From the NCBI GenBank assembly GCA_958439195.1, contig OY288169.1, positions 27,593 through 91,592 of the forward strand: DNA of 64,000 nt. Reading direction: 5' to 3'. Below are positions 25,051 through 33,285 of this stretch, piece after piece. The stretch comes from an uncultured Paracoccaceae bacterium. GTDB taxonomy: Bacteria; Pseudomonadota; Alphaproteobacteria; Rhodobacterales; Rhodobacteraceae. Each line of letters opens with the position of its first letter. Position 1 is the stretch's first letter. The notes under the pieces are model-generated. The model made no database searches. It was not told where the DNA came from and worked only from the letters and a program-made list of their open reading frames with translations. A program made the position numbers and the translations under genes.

Positions 25051-26682
25051 ATGACACATACAGAAATCCCCAATCCCTTTCACGACGGCGAGCGCGCCGC
25101 GCAGGCCCGCGCAGGTGTGGGCGACATGGCAGCGCGTGTCGGCGGCTTCATTCGTGACCACCTCCCCGAACAGCACCGCGCGTTCTACACATCGCTGCCG
25201 TTTCTTGTGGTCTCGGGCATGGATGCTGCAGGCCAGACTTGGGTCACGCTGGTCGAAGGGGTGAACGGCTTTGCCACCTCGCCCGACCCGTATCACATCA
25301 CCCTCGAGAACTTGCTTGCGGCGGACGATCCGCTGTCCGCAGCTTTCGCTTCGGGTGCCGAGATCGGCGTTTTGGGTATCGAACTGGCCACGCGTCGCCG
25401 CAACCGCTTCAGCGGCCATGTCCGGCCTTACAGGAGTGGCTATAAAATAGACATCCGCCAGAGCTTCGGGAATTGCCCGCAGTATATCCAACAACGTGCC
25501 GTCACCCGGGTTACGACAGTGCCCGGCAAGGCCCGGCGGTCAGACGCCTTGAACCGGGACCAGATCGCCCGCATAGCCGCGGCCGACACGCTGTTCATCG
25601 GTTCGGGCCATCCCAACGCTGAAGGCAATGCCCGTGGTTACGACGCCAGCCACCGGGGCGGCGAGCACGGCTTCGTCCGCGTGGGCGGCTCCCGCCGTCT
25701 TCTGATACCGGACTATGCGGGCAACAACTTTTTCAATACCATCGGCAACCTGGTCGCGGATCCGCGAGTGGGCCTGCTGTTCATAGACTTCGCAACGGGC
25801 GGGCTTCTGCACGTCACTGGCCGCGCAAAGATCGACTGGTCACCCGACGGTGCCCATGACCCAGACGCCCGGCGCATGATCGCGGTTGACATCGAGGCCA
25901 TCATCGAGCGCCCCAGTGCCGTGTCGCTACGTTGGGCTAGTCTGGATCACTTGTCGCGGCAGCTGAGGGTCGCCAACAAAGTCCGCGAAAGCGAAGACAT
26001 CACGTCGTTCTACCTGACGCCACTCGATGATCGCCCGCTCGACCCGTTCAAGGCCGGACAGCATCTTCAGGTCGAGGTGCAAATTCCCAGCCTTCGTGGC
26101 ACCTACAGGCGCTCGTACTCTCTTTCCGGGCCGCCGCAAGACCGCCAGTTCTACCGCATCAGCGTGAAGCGCGAGCACAATGGACTCGTGTCGCGGTTCC
26201 TGCATGACGATTGCCTTAAGGGCAGCGTTATCGCGGCGCAAAAGCCCTCCGGCGATTTCGTTGTGCCCTGCTCGGACTGCCCGTTGGTGCTGGTCAGCGC
26301 TGGCGTGGGCCTGACCCCCATGCTGTCTGTACTCTGGGCAAATGTCAGCCAGCAGTACCGAACGGTCTGGTATATTCACGCTACGCGGAACGGTTCGACC
26401 CACGCCTTTCGCGATGAGGTGAATGGCCTTGTGCAAGCCAACTCCAATCTGCGCAGAATTGTGGCATACAGTCGGCCCAGGGGCACCGACAGACCCGGCG
26501 TTGACTACAACATACAGGGCCGGATCACCGCCGAAAATCTGCTAGCCCTTGGGGCGGGTTCACGGGCCCACTACATGCTTTGTGGTCAAGCGGAGTTCCA
26601 ATCCAGCATCCGGCTCGGCCTCGAAGCCTCTGGTGTCCCGGTAAATCGGATCCATCAAGAAACCTTTGGACCGGAAAGCTGA
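25051..26682 (+). CDS. PNPOx-like/FAD-NAD reductase fusion flavoprotein
   Basis: 543 residues with two modules. Residues about 40-230 are a pyridoxamine-phosphate-oxidase-like FMN-binding split barrel (FLVVSGMDAAGQTWVTL, LFIGSGHP, GFVRVGGSRRLLIPDYAGNNFFNTIGNLVADPRVGLLF). Residues about 300-540 are a ferredoxin-NADP reductase module: FAD motif RRSYSLSG, NAD motif LVSAGVGLTPMLSVL, HYMLCGQAEF, and an ETFGPES end. Related fusions that I know usually continue into a plant-type 2Fe-2S ferredoxin domain with a CxxxxCxxC motif. That part is absent here. A transposase fragment begins 28 bases after the stop, so loss of the tail is possible, although the end also matches flavohaemoglobin-type reductases. 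Role is probably in redox detoxification. Confidence 0.8.
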   Translation: MTHTEIPNPFHDGERAAQARAGVGDMAARVGGFIRDHLPEQHRAFYTSLPFLVVSGMDAAGQTWVTLVEGVNGFATSPDPYHITLENLLAADDPLSAAFASGAEIGVLGIELATRRRNRFSGHVRPYRSGYKIDIRQSFGNCPQYIQQRAVTRVTTVPGKARRSDALNRDQIARIAAADTLFIGSGHPNAEGNARGYDASHRGGEHGFVRVGGSRRLLIPDYAGNNFFNTIGNLVADPRVGLLFIDFATGGLLHVTGRAKIDWSPDGAHDPDARRMIAVDIEAIIERPSAVSLRWASLDHLSRQLRVANKVRESEDITSFYLTPLDDRPLDPFKAGQHLQVEVQIPSLRGTYRRSYSLSGPPQDRQFYRISVKREHNGLVSRFLHDDCLKGSVIAAQKPSGDFVVPCSDCPLVLVSAGVGLTPMLSVLWANVSQQYRTVWYIHATRNGSTHAFRDEVNGLVQANSNLRRIVAYSRPRGTDRPGVDYNIQGRITAENLLALGAGSRAHYMLCGQAEFQSSIRLGLEASGVPVNRIHQETFGPES

Positions 26683-26709
26683 AACACCACGACAGAGTTT
26701 GGTCAATGA

Positions 26710-27054
26710 CTTGGAGCCCTCAAGAGCAATCGCCGCCGGAAGAAAGTGGAGATGCTCTTCGGCCGCCTCAAGCGCATCTTGGGCCTTGGTCGCTTGCGAC
26801 TGCGCGGCCCAAACGGAGCCAAAGACGAAATCCACCTCGCCGCAACCGAACAGTACCTCCGCAAACTCATGAAAGTGACAGCGGCCCCGCCCGGAGCGGC
26901 ACTAAGCAGACCCGCAGGCATCTACAGCCGAACGCTGGGCGCGGAGAGCGGGTCGAGATTTTCAACACCACCGGCCGGAAGCGCTCTCCAATACGCAAGG
27001 GGCGGAATGAGGCCATTCGGACGACGGAGCATCTTACTGCGGGTTACTGCTTAG
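26710..27054 (+). pseudogene. Transposase 3' fragment (IS5/IS1182-like)
   Basis: From about 26710 the frame reads LGALKSNRRRKKVEMLFGRLKRILGLGRLRLRG (given here in part) and EIHLAATEQYLRKLMKV. This is the conserved C-terminal end of DDE transposases of the IS1182/IS5 type (KKVEMLFGxLK and L.ATAQNLRRLAKL). An in-frame TGA at 26707-26709 and the absence of the DDE core show that only the tail is left. Beyond about 26890 the sequence is no longer transposase-like. No terminal inverted repeats were identified. The rest of the 510-base gap to 27193 holds no other supported gene. Confidence 0.75.
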
Positions 27055-27192
27055 CAGACGTTCCTTCTTGGCCTTGACAGGTCCCATGAGAATTTGGGAT
27101 GCGTGGCCAATGGGGTCGCGCGAACGCCCCACGAGGCGCCAGCCGAAGATCGCGTTTCAACTGACTGAAACAAGACCTGAGGAGGAACGCAG

Positions 27193-28026
27193 ATGCCTGC
27201 GCCTGATGCCATATCCTGTGAACAGCTTGCCCGTCTGCTGGGCACACCGAAATCCCCGACAATCCTCGACGTTCGCAGAGACGCCGTTCGCGCCCGTGAC
27301 CCGCGCTTGCTGCCCGGCGCGCGCATGCTGGGCGAAGCCGAGCTTGCGCCGGATGCACTGTCGACCCTTGCAGGGGATTTGACCGGACCGGTGGTCGTGG
27401 TCTGTGCCGAGGGGCACCGGCTAAGTCAGGGCACGGCGGCCTGGCTGCGCCACGAGGGTTTGCAGGCGGAGTATCTGCTGGGCGGTCAGGCGGCATGGGT
27501 TGAAGCGGGCCTGCCGCTGATCGACCCTGGCAAGATCACTGCGCGGGACGGGCGCGGCCGGTCGCTTTGGGTGACGCGGTCGCGCCCAAAGATCGACCGC
27601 ATCGCCTGCCCCTGGCTGATCCGCCGCTTTATCGACCGGCACGCTGTGTTCCTGTTCGTCGCCCCGGCCGAGGTGCAGGGCGTGGCCGAACGGTTCGGAG
27701 CGATGCCCTACGACATCGAGGGTGTGTTCTGGAGCCATCGCGATGACCTTTGCACCTTCGATGTCCTCTTGTCCGAGTTCGGCCTGTCGACCCCTGCACT
27801 CGGCCGCTTGGCGCTGATCGTGCGCGGGGCGGATACGGCGCGGCCGGACCTCGCCCCGGAATGTGCGGGCCTCCTCGCGGCCTCCCTTGGCCTGTCACGG
27901 ATGCATTCGGATGATCTGGCCCAGCTTGAGGCCGGCATCGCGCTCTACGATGCCTTCTATCGCTGGGCGCGGGATGCGGTAGATGAACAGCACAATTGGC
28001 CAACCAACAAGGGCAAGACGAAATGA
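27193..28026 (+). CDS. Rhodanese-ChrB C-terminal domain fusion protein
   Basis: 277 residues. Residues 5-115 are rhodanese-like (SCEQLARLLGTPKSPTILDVRRD, VVVVCAEGHRLSQGTAAWLR, AEYLLGGQAAWVEAGLP), with the CAEGHRLS loop at the position of the catalytic Cys. Residues 125-270 match the C-terminal domain of chromate resistance protein ChrB: SLWVTRSRPKIDRIACPWLIRRFIDR and DIEGVFWSHRDDLCTFDVLL. Full-length ChrB proteins have a different, DNA-binding-type N-domain, which is missing here. GAGGAACG precedes the ATG. Its stop overlaps the chrA start (ATGA). A function supporting chromate or other oxyanion resistance is inferred from chrA. Confidence 0.8.
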   Translation: MPAPDAISCEQLARLLGTPKSPTILDVRRDAVRARDPRLLPGARMLGEAELAPDALSTLAGDLTGPVVVVCAEGHRLSQGTAAWLRHEGLQAEYLLGGQAAWVEAGLPLIDPGKITARDGRGRSLWVTRSRPKIDRIACPWLIRRFIDRHAVFLFVAPAEVQGVAERFGAMPYDIEGVFWSHRDDLCTFDVLLSEFGLSTPALGRLALIVRGADTARPDLAPECAGLLAASLGLSRMHSDDLAQLEAGIALYDAFYRWARDAVDEQHNWPTNKGKTK

Positions 28027-29390
28027 ATGGTGAACAGGGTTTTCCGACACTGACAGAGGCGGCAAAGGTCTGGACGTGCATCGCGGCCCTGTCCTTTGGC
28101 GGGCCTGCCGGACAGATTGCCGTTATGCATCGCATTCTGGTTGAAGAAAAACGCTGGTTGGGTGATGGGCGGTTCCTGCACGCGCTGAACTTCTGCATGC
28201 TCTTGCCGGGGCCCGAGGCGCAGCAGCTTGCTACCTATATCGGTTGGCTAATGCATGGCGTGCGCGGCGCGCTGATCGCGGGGCTGCTGTTCATCCTGCC
28301 CGGGATCGTGGCCATCATGGCGCTGAGCTGGGTATATGCGATCTGGGGCGATGTGGGTTTCGTGTCCGCCCTGTTCTACGGGTTGAAGGCGGCGGTGCTG
28401 GCCATCGTATTGCAGGCGGTGGTGCGGGTGGGCAAACGCGCGCTGAAGAACCGCGCGATGCAGGCCATCGCAGCGGCGTCTTTTGTGGCGATCTTCGCTT
28501 TCGACGCGCCCTTCCCCCTGATCGTCGCCGTCGCGGCACTGATTGGTTGGACCGGGGCGAAAGCCGGCCTTGCGGCCTTTCAGGGCGGCGGTCGGCACGG
28601 GGCGGTGGGCAAGACCCATGTCGAAGATGCGGCGACGCTGTTGGGCGAAGAACATGGCGACCTGACAGGCGCCAAGCGCGCAGGTGCCTTCTGCGCAGGC
28701 GCAGTGGCGCTGGTGCTGTGGCTGGCCCCTGTCGCGGCGCTGGTCCTGTTGGCCCCTGACGGGGTGTTCGCAGACATTGCCACGTTCTTTTCCAAACTCG
28801 CCGTGCTCACCTTCGGCGGGGCCTATGCCGTGCTGGCCTGGGTCGCACAAGAGGCGGTCGGCACCTATGGCTGGCTGGAACCGGGCGAGATGCTGGATGG
28901 TCTCGGCATGGCCGAAACCACACCCGGACCGCTGATCATGGTGCTGCAATTCTTGGGCTTCATGGGCGCCTTCCGCGAGGCGGGATGGGCCGCGCCCCTT
29001 CTGGCAGGCACCGCAGGCGGGCTTCTGGCCACTTGGGTAACCTTTGCACCCTGCTTTGCTTGGATCTTCCTCGGCGCGCCTTTCATGGAAGGCTTGCGCG
29101 CCAATAAGGCGCTCTCTGCTGCATTATCGGCCGTAACGGCGGCAGTGGTGGGCGTGATCCTGAACCTTGCGATCTGGTTTGCCATCCACGTCATCTGGCG
29201 CGACGTCGCGCGGGTCGAGGCAGGACCGCTGTCCCTGGAATTGCCGGTGCTGGCCTCCCTTGATTGGGTGGCGGCAGGGCTTTCCGTTCTTGCGCTGATT
29301 GCCGTGTTTCGGCTGAAACTCGGGATGGCAACCGTGCTGGGCGGTGCGGCGGCGCTGGGGCTGATCCTGCATCTGGTCGGGCTGGTCTGA
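28023..29390 (+). CDS. chrA: Chromate transporter ChrA (CHR family)
   Basis: 455 residues, long-chain CHR protein with two homologous halves. The first has WTCIAALSFGGPAGQIAVMHR and FCMLLPGPEAQQLATYIGW. The second has KLAVLTFGGAYAVLAWV and GMAETTPGPLIMVLQFLGF. The paired FGG and PGP motifs are the hallmark of the family. ChrA expels chromate (and takes sulfate as an analogue) across the inner membrane. The ATG at 28023 overlaps the TGA of the rhodanese-ChrB gene, so the two are translationally coupled. It ends 5 bases before the convergent YqaA-like gene. Confidence 0.92.
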   Translation: MNGEQGFPTLTEAAKVWTCIAALSFGGPAGQIAVMHRILVEEKRWLGDGRFLHALNFCMLLPGPEAQQLATYIGWLMHGVRGALIAGLLFILPGIVAIMALSWVYAIWGDVGFVSALFYGLKAAVLAIVLQAVVRVGKRALKNRAMQAIAAASFVAIFAFDAPFPLIVAVAALIGWTGAKAGLAAFQGGGRHGAVGKTHVEDAATLLGEEHGDLTGAKRAGAFCAGAVALVLWLAPVAALVLLAPDGVFADIATFFSKLAVLTFGGAYAVLAWVAQEAVGTYGWLEPGEMLDGLGMAETTPGPLIMVLQFLGFMGAFREAGWAAPLLAGTAGGLLATWVTFAPCFAWIFLGAPFMEGLRANKALSAALSAVTAAVVGVILNLAIWFAIHVIWRDVARVEAGPLSLELPVLASLDWVAAGLSVLALIAVFRLKLGMATVLGGAAALGLILHLVGLV

Positions 29391-29395
29391 CGCTG

Positions 29396-29827
29396 TCAGC
29401 CCGACAGGCCCAACGTGATCCAGGCCAGCACCAGATAACGGCCTCCCTTGGCCAGCGTAACAACAAGCGCGAACCGCCAGAACGGTTCGCGCAACGCGCC
29501 GGCAATCAAGGTCAGGGGATCGCCGATCACCGGAACCCAGGATGCCAGCAGGCTACAATGCCCCCAGCGCGCATACCACCCGCTGGCCCTGTCTATCTGC
29601 GACTGCGAAAACGGAAACCAGCGTCGGTCAGAGAAAAGGATCAGAAACCGCCCCATCGCCCAGTTCACCGCAGACCCTAGCACATTGCCGACGGTCGCCA
29701 CGACCAGCAGCAGCCAGATTGGCTGGCTTCCGCCCAAGATCAGCGCCACCAGAACCGCCTCCGATTGCGCAGGGATCAAGGTCGCGGCGGAGAAGGCCGC
29801 AAGAAACAGCCCACCCAGTTCCAGCAT
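29396..29827 (-). CDS. YqaA-like small membrane protein (VTT/DedA-related)
   Basis: 143 residues with about four hydrophobic segments. FLAAFSAATLIPAQSEAVLVALIL, VVATVGNVLGSAVNWAMGRF, RWGHCSLLASWVPVIGDPLTLIAGALREPFWRFALVV follow the short YqaA branch of the VTT (SNARE-associated) superfamily. The PVIGDPLT(L/F)xAG motif is the conserved G-x-x-x-G/P-x-x-P element. The precise role in metal or lipid transport is unknown. The MFS gene upstream ends 2 bases before its start, so it is the last gene of the leftward metal operon. Confidence 0.82.
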   Translation of the reverse strand: MLELGGLFLAAFSAATLIPAQSEAVLVALILGGSQPIWLLLVVATVGNVLGSAVNWAMGRFLILFSDRRWFPFSQSQIDRASGWYARWGHCSLLASWVPVIGDPLTLIAGALREPFWRFALVVTLAKGGRYLVLAWITLGLSG

Positions 29828-29829
29828 CT

Positions 29830-31137
29830 TCAGGCAGCGCGCGGCCAGCGGCGGTGCAGGTCGTCGATCACCACGGCATGGGCATGATGGGGGCCATGTT
29901 CGGCCAGATGCGGATGATCCGGCGGCAGGTCGGGATGCGCATGGGGCAGAACCGTCTCATCATCGGCGGGCCAAAGGCGCAGCACCGCGGCCAGCCCGAC
30001 CGTGCCCACCGCCGCAAGGACAAGGGCCGCCGCACTCAGACCAGCCCCTGCCCCGATCCAACCCGCAAGCGGATAGGTGACCAGCCAGCAAGCGTGCGAC
30101 AAGGCGAACTGCGCCGCAAAGACCGCCCCGCGATCTGTTTCGCGGGCAGAGCGGTTGATGATCCGCCCGATGGGCGTTTGCGTCAACGAAAAGCCGAACC
30201 CGATCAAGGCCCATAGCGTGATCAGGGTGGCCAGACTTCCCACCAGCGGCACCAGCGCCACGCCCGCCACCATCAACGCTGCCCCGCCGATCATCACCGG
30301 GCGGTCCGCCAGACGATCCAGGATGCGCGGCAGCAGGAACGCGGCCAACATTGACCCCGCGCCAAATCCGGCAAAGGCCAGCGCGACGGCCTCTTCTCCC
30401 AAACCCAGCCGCGCCTGCACCAGCACGACCGTGTTCACATAGACCATCGCCCCCGCCGCCGCGACCGCCGCCTCCATCACCATCAGCCCGCGCAGGCGCG
30501 GCGTGCGGGTATAGATGCGCACGCCCTTGGTCACATCGGCCCAAAAATGCCCCGGCTCGCCCCGCCCCCGATCCGGCAGGCGCGCCGTCAGCACCAGCAG
30601 GGCCGAGGCGACAAAGCCCACCACCGTGCCTGCGAACAACACCGGAAAACTCACAACAGTCAGCAGCAAGGCCGCGATCATGGGCGAGGCGAGTTGCTCC
30701 AGATCCTCGGCCAGCCGCAGCAGGGACAGGGCGTTGGTGTAATCCTCCTCATCCCGCAGAACATCGGGGATCACCGCCTGAAAGGCCGGGGTAAACCCGG
30801 CCGACGCTGCCTGAAGGAAGAAAATCAGCACATAGATCTGCCAGACCTGATCGACAAAGGGCAGGCAGGCGATGACCCCCGCCCGGATCAGATCCAGCGC
30901 CACCAGAAAGGCCCGGCGCGGCAGGCGTTCCGCAATCGCCGCCGCCACCGGCGCCAGCGTGACATAGGCCACCATCTTGATCGCAAGCGCCGTGCCCAGC
31001 ACCGCGCCTGCGTTATCACCCGCCAATTGCCAGGCAAGCAGGCCAAGCGCCACAGTGGCAAGACCCGTGCCGATCAGCGCAACAAGCTGAGCGGCGAAGA
31101 GGTAACGAAAGGTCGGATTGCGCAGGGTCTTAAGCAT
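29830..31137 (-). CDS. MFS exporter with His-rich tail (NreB-like nickel/cobalt resistance)
   Basis: 435 residues, twelve predicted membrane helices. It starts FRYLFAAQLVALIGTGLATVALGLLAW and has LPRRAFLVALDLIRAGVIACLPF in the first loop. The last 45 residues are full of His and Asp (HAHPDLPPDHPHLAEHGPHHAHA), a metal-binding tail like that of NreB nickel-resistance exporters. It begins immediately after the stop of the RcnR/CsoR-type regulator gene and precedes the YqaA-like gene, giving a three-gene leftward operon. Export of Ni or Co from the cytoplasm is the likely role, by analogy with NreB. Metal identity is not fixed by sequence. Confidence 0.82.
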   Translation of the reverse strand: MLKTLRNPTFRYLFAAQLVALIGTGLATVALGLLAWQLAGDNAGAVLGTALAIKMVAYVTLAPVAAAIAERLPRRAFLVALDLIRAGVIACLPFVDQVWQIYVLIFFLQAASAGFTPAFQAVIPDVLRDEEDYTNALSLLRLAEDLEQLASPMIAALLLTVVSFPVLFAGTVVGFVASALLVLTARLPDRGRGEPGHFWADVTKGVRIYTRTPRLRGLMVMEAAVAAAGAMVYVNTVVLVQARLGLGEEAVALAFAGFGAGSMLAAFLLPRILDRLADRPVMIGGAALMVAGVALVPLVGSLATLITLWALIGFGFSLTQTPIGRIINRSARETDRGAVFAAQFALSHACWLVTYPLAGWIGAGAGLSAAALVLAAVGTVGLAAVLRLWPADDETVLPHAHPDLPPDHPHLAEHGPHHAHAVVIDDLHRRWPRAA

Positions 31138-31395
31138 CTAGAGCAGCTTCGTCATGGATTTGACCTCGGCCAGAGCCACTTCGCCCCCGGCGGAGACACA
31201 ATGGTCGATATGATCATGGATCAGGGCCCGCTTTGCTTCGGCCACGGCGCGTTCCACCGCATGAAGCTGGGTCGCCAGATCAAGACAGCTGCGCCCCTCC
31301 TCAATCATCAGGATGACGCGGCGCAAATGCCCTTCGGCACGTTTCAGCCGGCTGGCAATCGCGGGATGGCTTGCATGTATGTGCGGTTCTATCAT
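31138..31395 (-). CDS. Metal-sensing repressor of the RcnR/CsoR family
   Basis: 85 residues, all-helical DUF156 protein. ASRLKRAEGHLRRVILMIEEGRSCLDLATQLHAVERAVAEAKRAL contains the ligand Cys (about residue 36) and His (about 61) of the tetrameric sensors. The N-terminal HIHASH and HDHIDHC tail suggest the His-rich Ni/Co site of RcnR rather than the Cys-His-Cys copper site of CsoR. It starts the leftward operon with the NreB-like exporter, 0 bases from it. An inverted repeat of the kind bound by this family lies at 31406-31424 between it and the divergent His-rich/HupE-like genes, so both directions may be derepressed by the same metal. Confidence 0.88.
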   Translation of the reverse strand: MIEPHIHASHPAIASRLKRAEGHLRRVILMIEEGRSCLDLATQLHAVERAVAEAKRALIHDHIDHCVSAGGEVALAEVKSMTKLL

Positions 31396-31405
31396 ATGAA
31401 ATCGC

Positions 31406-31424
31406 TATCCCCGGTGGGGGGATA
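31406..31424. promoter_or_regulatory. RcnR/CsoR-type operator
   Basis: TATCCCC-GGTGG-GGGGATA is a G/C-tract inverted repeat with A/T ends, the form recognised by RcnR/CsoR/FrmR repressors. It lies 11 bases upstream of the regulator's start and 16 bases before the rightward His-rich gene, so one operator can serve both promoters. Confidence 0.6.
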
Positions 31425-31439
31425 AAGCAAGAAGCAAGA

Positions 31440-31820
31440 ATGGCACCAAAAAAGGGTGTCGCTGAGGAGCAGATGGGCGTTTTGGCTTGGGTCTTTCGGC
31501 CTTTGGCGGTGTTAATACTGCTGGTGTCGCTCGGGCTCGCCCCGGTGACCGATGCGGTGACGCACGGCCCGGGCACCTTGGCCGCCGAGGCGGACCATGC
31601 CGCCTGGCATGCCGAAAAGGACGAAGTCTGGCAGGCAGACGGCCATCAGCATCACGATGCCACCGACCATGATCATTCCACCATGATCATTCTTCCGTCA
31701 CAGCAGGATCAGACATTCGATCTGGGCGCTGCGATCGAATTGAACGATCTGCCCGCCCTGAACGGCGCCATCCGCGATGGGCCAAGGCGACCGCCACGCG
31801 TTTGGGATCAAACCGCCTGA
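31440..31820 (+). CDS. Small His-rich membrane-anchored protein
   Basis: 126 residues from the ATG at 31440. An ATG at 31473, which has GAGGAG 3 bases ahead, is an alternative. One hydrophobic helix (VFRPLAVLILLVSLGLAPV) is followed by a His/Asp-rich segment (HAAWHAEKDEVWQADGHQHHDATDHDHS) that should bind metal outside the membrane. A polar tail follows. I do not recognise the family. It lies between the RcnR/CsoR operator and the HupE-like gene, so a metal-handling role in the periplasm is inferred. Confidence 0.6.
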   Translation: MAPKKGVAEEQMGVLAWVFRPLAVLILLVSLGLAPVTDAVTHGPGTLAAEADHAAWHAEKDEVWQADGHQHHDATDHDHSTMIILPSQQDQTFDLGAAIELNDLPALNGAIRDGPRRPPRVWDQTA

Positions 31821-31879
31821 ACCGGCCGGCGCATTGCTGCGCGGCCCTGATCAGACATATCCCAACACAGGACTCTCTC

Positions 31880-32587
31880 ATGACACATCTCTCCCGGATG
31901 CCATCCCGCATCTGGATCACCCTTGCCACGCTGACCCTTGCCATGCTCATGGCCGGTGCCGCGCTGGCCCATAACGTGACCGAAGGCGATGCCGGTTACG
32001 TGCAGGAGGTTTCCGGCTTCCTGCCCATCCCCTTCATCTATCTCGGCGCCAAGCATATGGTGACCGGATATGACCACATCCTATTCCTGTTTGGTGTGAT
32101 CTTCTTCCTCTACAAGATGAAGGATATCGGTCTTTACGTCAGCCTGTTTGCCATCGGCCATTCGGTGACCATGCTGACCGGCGTGTGGTTCGGCATCAAG
32201 ATCAACAGCTATGTCATCGACGCCATCATCGGCTTTTCGGTGGTCTATAAGGCGCTGGACAATCTGGGGGCGTTTCAACGCTGGTTCGGGGTTCAACCCG
32301 ACACCCGCGCGGCGACCCTGGCCTTTGGTCTGCTGCACGGCTTTGGTCTTGCGACCAAGATCCTCGACTATGAAATCGCGCCTGACGGCCTTCTGGGCAA
32401 CCTCATCGCCTTCAACATCGGGGTGGAACTGGGCCAGCTTCTGGCGCTGTCGATCATCCTGATTGCCATGGGGTTCTGGCGCCGCTCACCCCGCTTCTGG
32501 GGGCAGGCTTACACCGCCAATGTCGTGATGATGTCGGCGGGTTTCCTTCTGGTCTTTTATCAACTGACGGGCCTCGCGCTCTCGTGA
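31880..32587 (+). CDS. HupE/UreJ-family membrane protein
   Basis: 235 residues. An N-terminal signal or first helix (LATLTLAMLMAGAALAH) ending in His is followed by the HupE/UreJ_2 core: FIYLGAKHMVTGYDHILFLFGVIFFL (H-x-x-x-G-x-D-H motif), FAIGHSVTM, and LLHGFGLATKIL. HupE/UreJ proteins are linked to nickel uptake for hydrogenase or urease. Neither enzyme is nearby. Instead the gene sits beside a Ni/Co-type repressor and exporter. The ATG at 31880 is preferred over 31802, which would place a Cys-rich stretch before the signal. It is followed 11 bases later by the membrane-anchor protein gene. Confidence 0.85.
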   Translation: MTHLSRMPSRIWITLATLTLAMLMAGAALAHNVTEGDAGYVQEVSGFLPIPFIYLGAKHMVTGYDHILFLFGVIFFLYKMKDIGLYVSLFAIGHSVTMLTGVWFGIKINSYVIDAIIGFSVVYKALDNLGAFQRWFGVQPDTRAATLAFGLLHGFGLATKILDYEIAPDGLLGNLIAFNIGVELGQLLALSIILIAMGFWRRSPRFWGQAYTANVVMMSAGFLLVFYQLTGLALS

Positions 32588-32598
32588 AAGGATAAGTC

Positions 32599-33249
32599 AT
32601 GCATAACGCACAGAAACCGAACCTCGACGACCTGCCGACCCCGGGCAAGCTGTGGCGGTCCACCGCCATCGCGGCGGGCGCGGCTGCTGCGATCCTTGTC
32701 ACCGTGGTCTGGCCGTCGGAATACGGCATCGACCCGACCGGCATCGGAGGCGTCCTCGGTCTGACCGAGATGGGCGAAATCAAGACCCAGCTCGCCGAAG
32801 AGGCAGAAGCGGACCGTCTGCTGATGGAAAGCGAAGGCGAACCGCAATCCTCGCTGCAACCCGGCCTTCTCGATGTCCTGTTCGGTGCCATCGTCGGCAC
32901 CGCCCATGCGCAGGAAGCCCCTGCCGAGGCATCCACCTGGACTGACGAGATCACCTTCGCCCTAGAGCCCGGCGAAGGCATCGAAATCAAGCTGGTGATG
33001 GAAGAGGGCGCCGTCGCCCAATACGATTGGGCAGTCACAGGCGGCGCCGTGAACTATGACACGCACGGCGACGGCAGCGGCAACACGATCAGCTATGAGA
33101 AAGGCCGTGCGGTCGAGGCAGACGCAGGCGAACTGACCGCCGCCTTCACCGGCAACCACGGTTGGTTCTGGCGGAACCGTGGCGACGCGCCAGTGGACGT
33201 TACACTTCGCGTTGCGGGCGCTTACAGCGAGATCAAGCGCTACGATTGA
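32599..33249 (+). CDS. Membrane-anchored protein linked to HupE-like gene
   Basis: 216 residues. One N-terminal helix (STAIAAGAAAAILVTVVWP) is followed by an acidic stretch and a beta-rich domain (TDEITFALEPGEGIEIKLVMEEGAVAQYDWAVTGGAVNYDTHGD, HGWFWRNRGDAPVDVTLRVAGAYSEIKRYD). Proteins of this build are catalogued only as transmembrane anchor proteins and are typically found after HupE-like genes. The HGWFWRN motif and acidic patches could bind metal or a partner in the periplasm. The role is not known. AAAGGA precedes the start, and a strong terminator follows the stop. Confidence 0.7.
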   Translation: MHNAQKPNLDDLPTPGKLWRSTAIAAGAAAAILVTVVWPSEYGIDPTGIGGVLGLTEMGEIKTQLAEEAEADRLLMESEGEPQSSLQPGLLDVLFGAIVGTAHAQEAPAEASTWTDEITFALEPGEGIEIKLVMEEGAVAQYDWAVTGGAVNYDTHGDGSGNTISYEKGRAVEADAGELTAAFTGNHGWFWRNRGDAPVDVTLRVAGAYSEIKRYD

Positions 33250-33258
33250 TCTGACAAG

Positions 33259-33285
33259 GGCGGAGGCAGCAAAACGGCCTCCGCC
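33259..33285 (+). terminator. Terminator of the HupE-like operon
   Basis: 9-bp perfect stem GGCGGAGGC (33259-33267) and GCCTCCGCC (33277-33285) with loop AGCAAAACG, followed by TTACTTCT. It lies 10 bases after the anchor-protein stop. Confidence 0.7.

Noticed and set aside
28023..29390. Possibility that ChrA is a sulfate permease
   Set aside because: FGG and PGP paired motifs in both halves and the ChrB-domain partner favour the CHR family.
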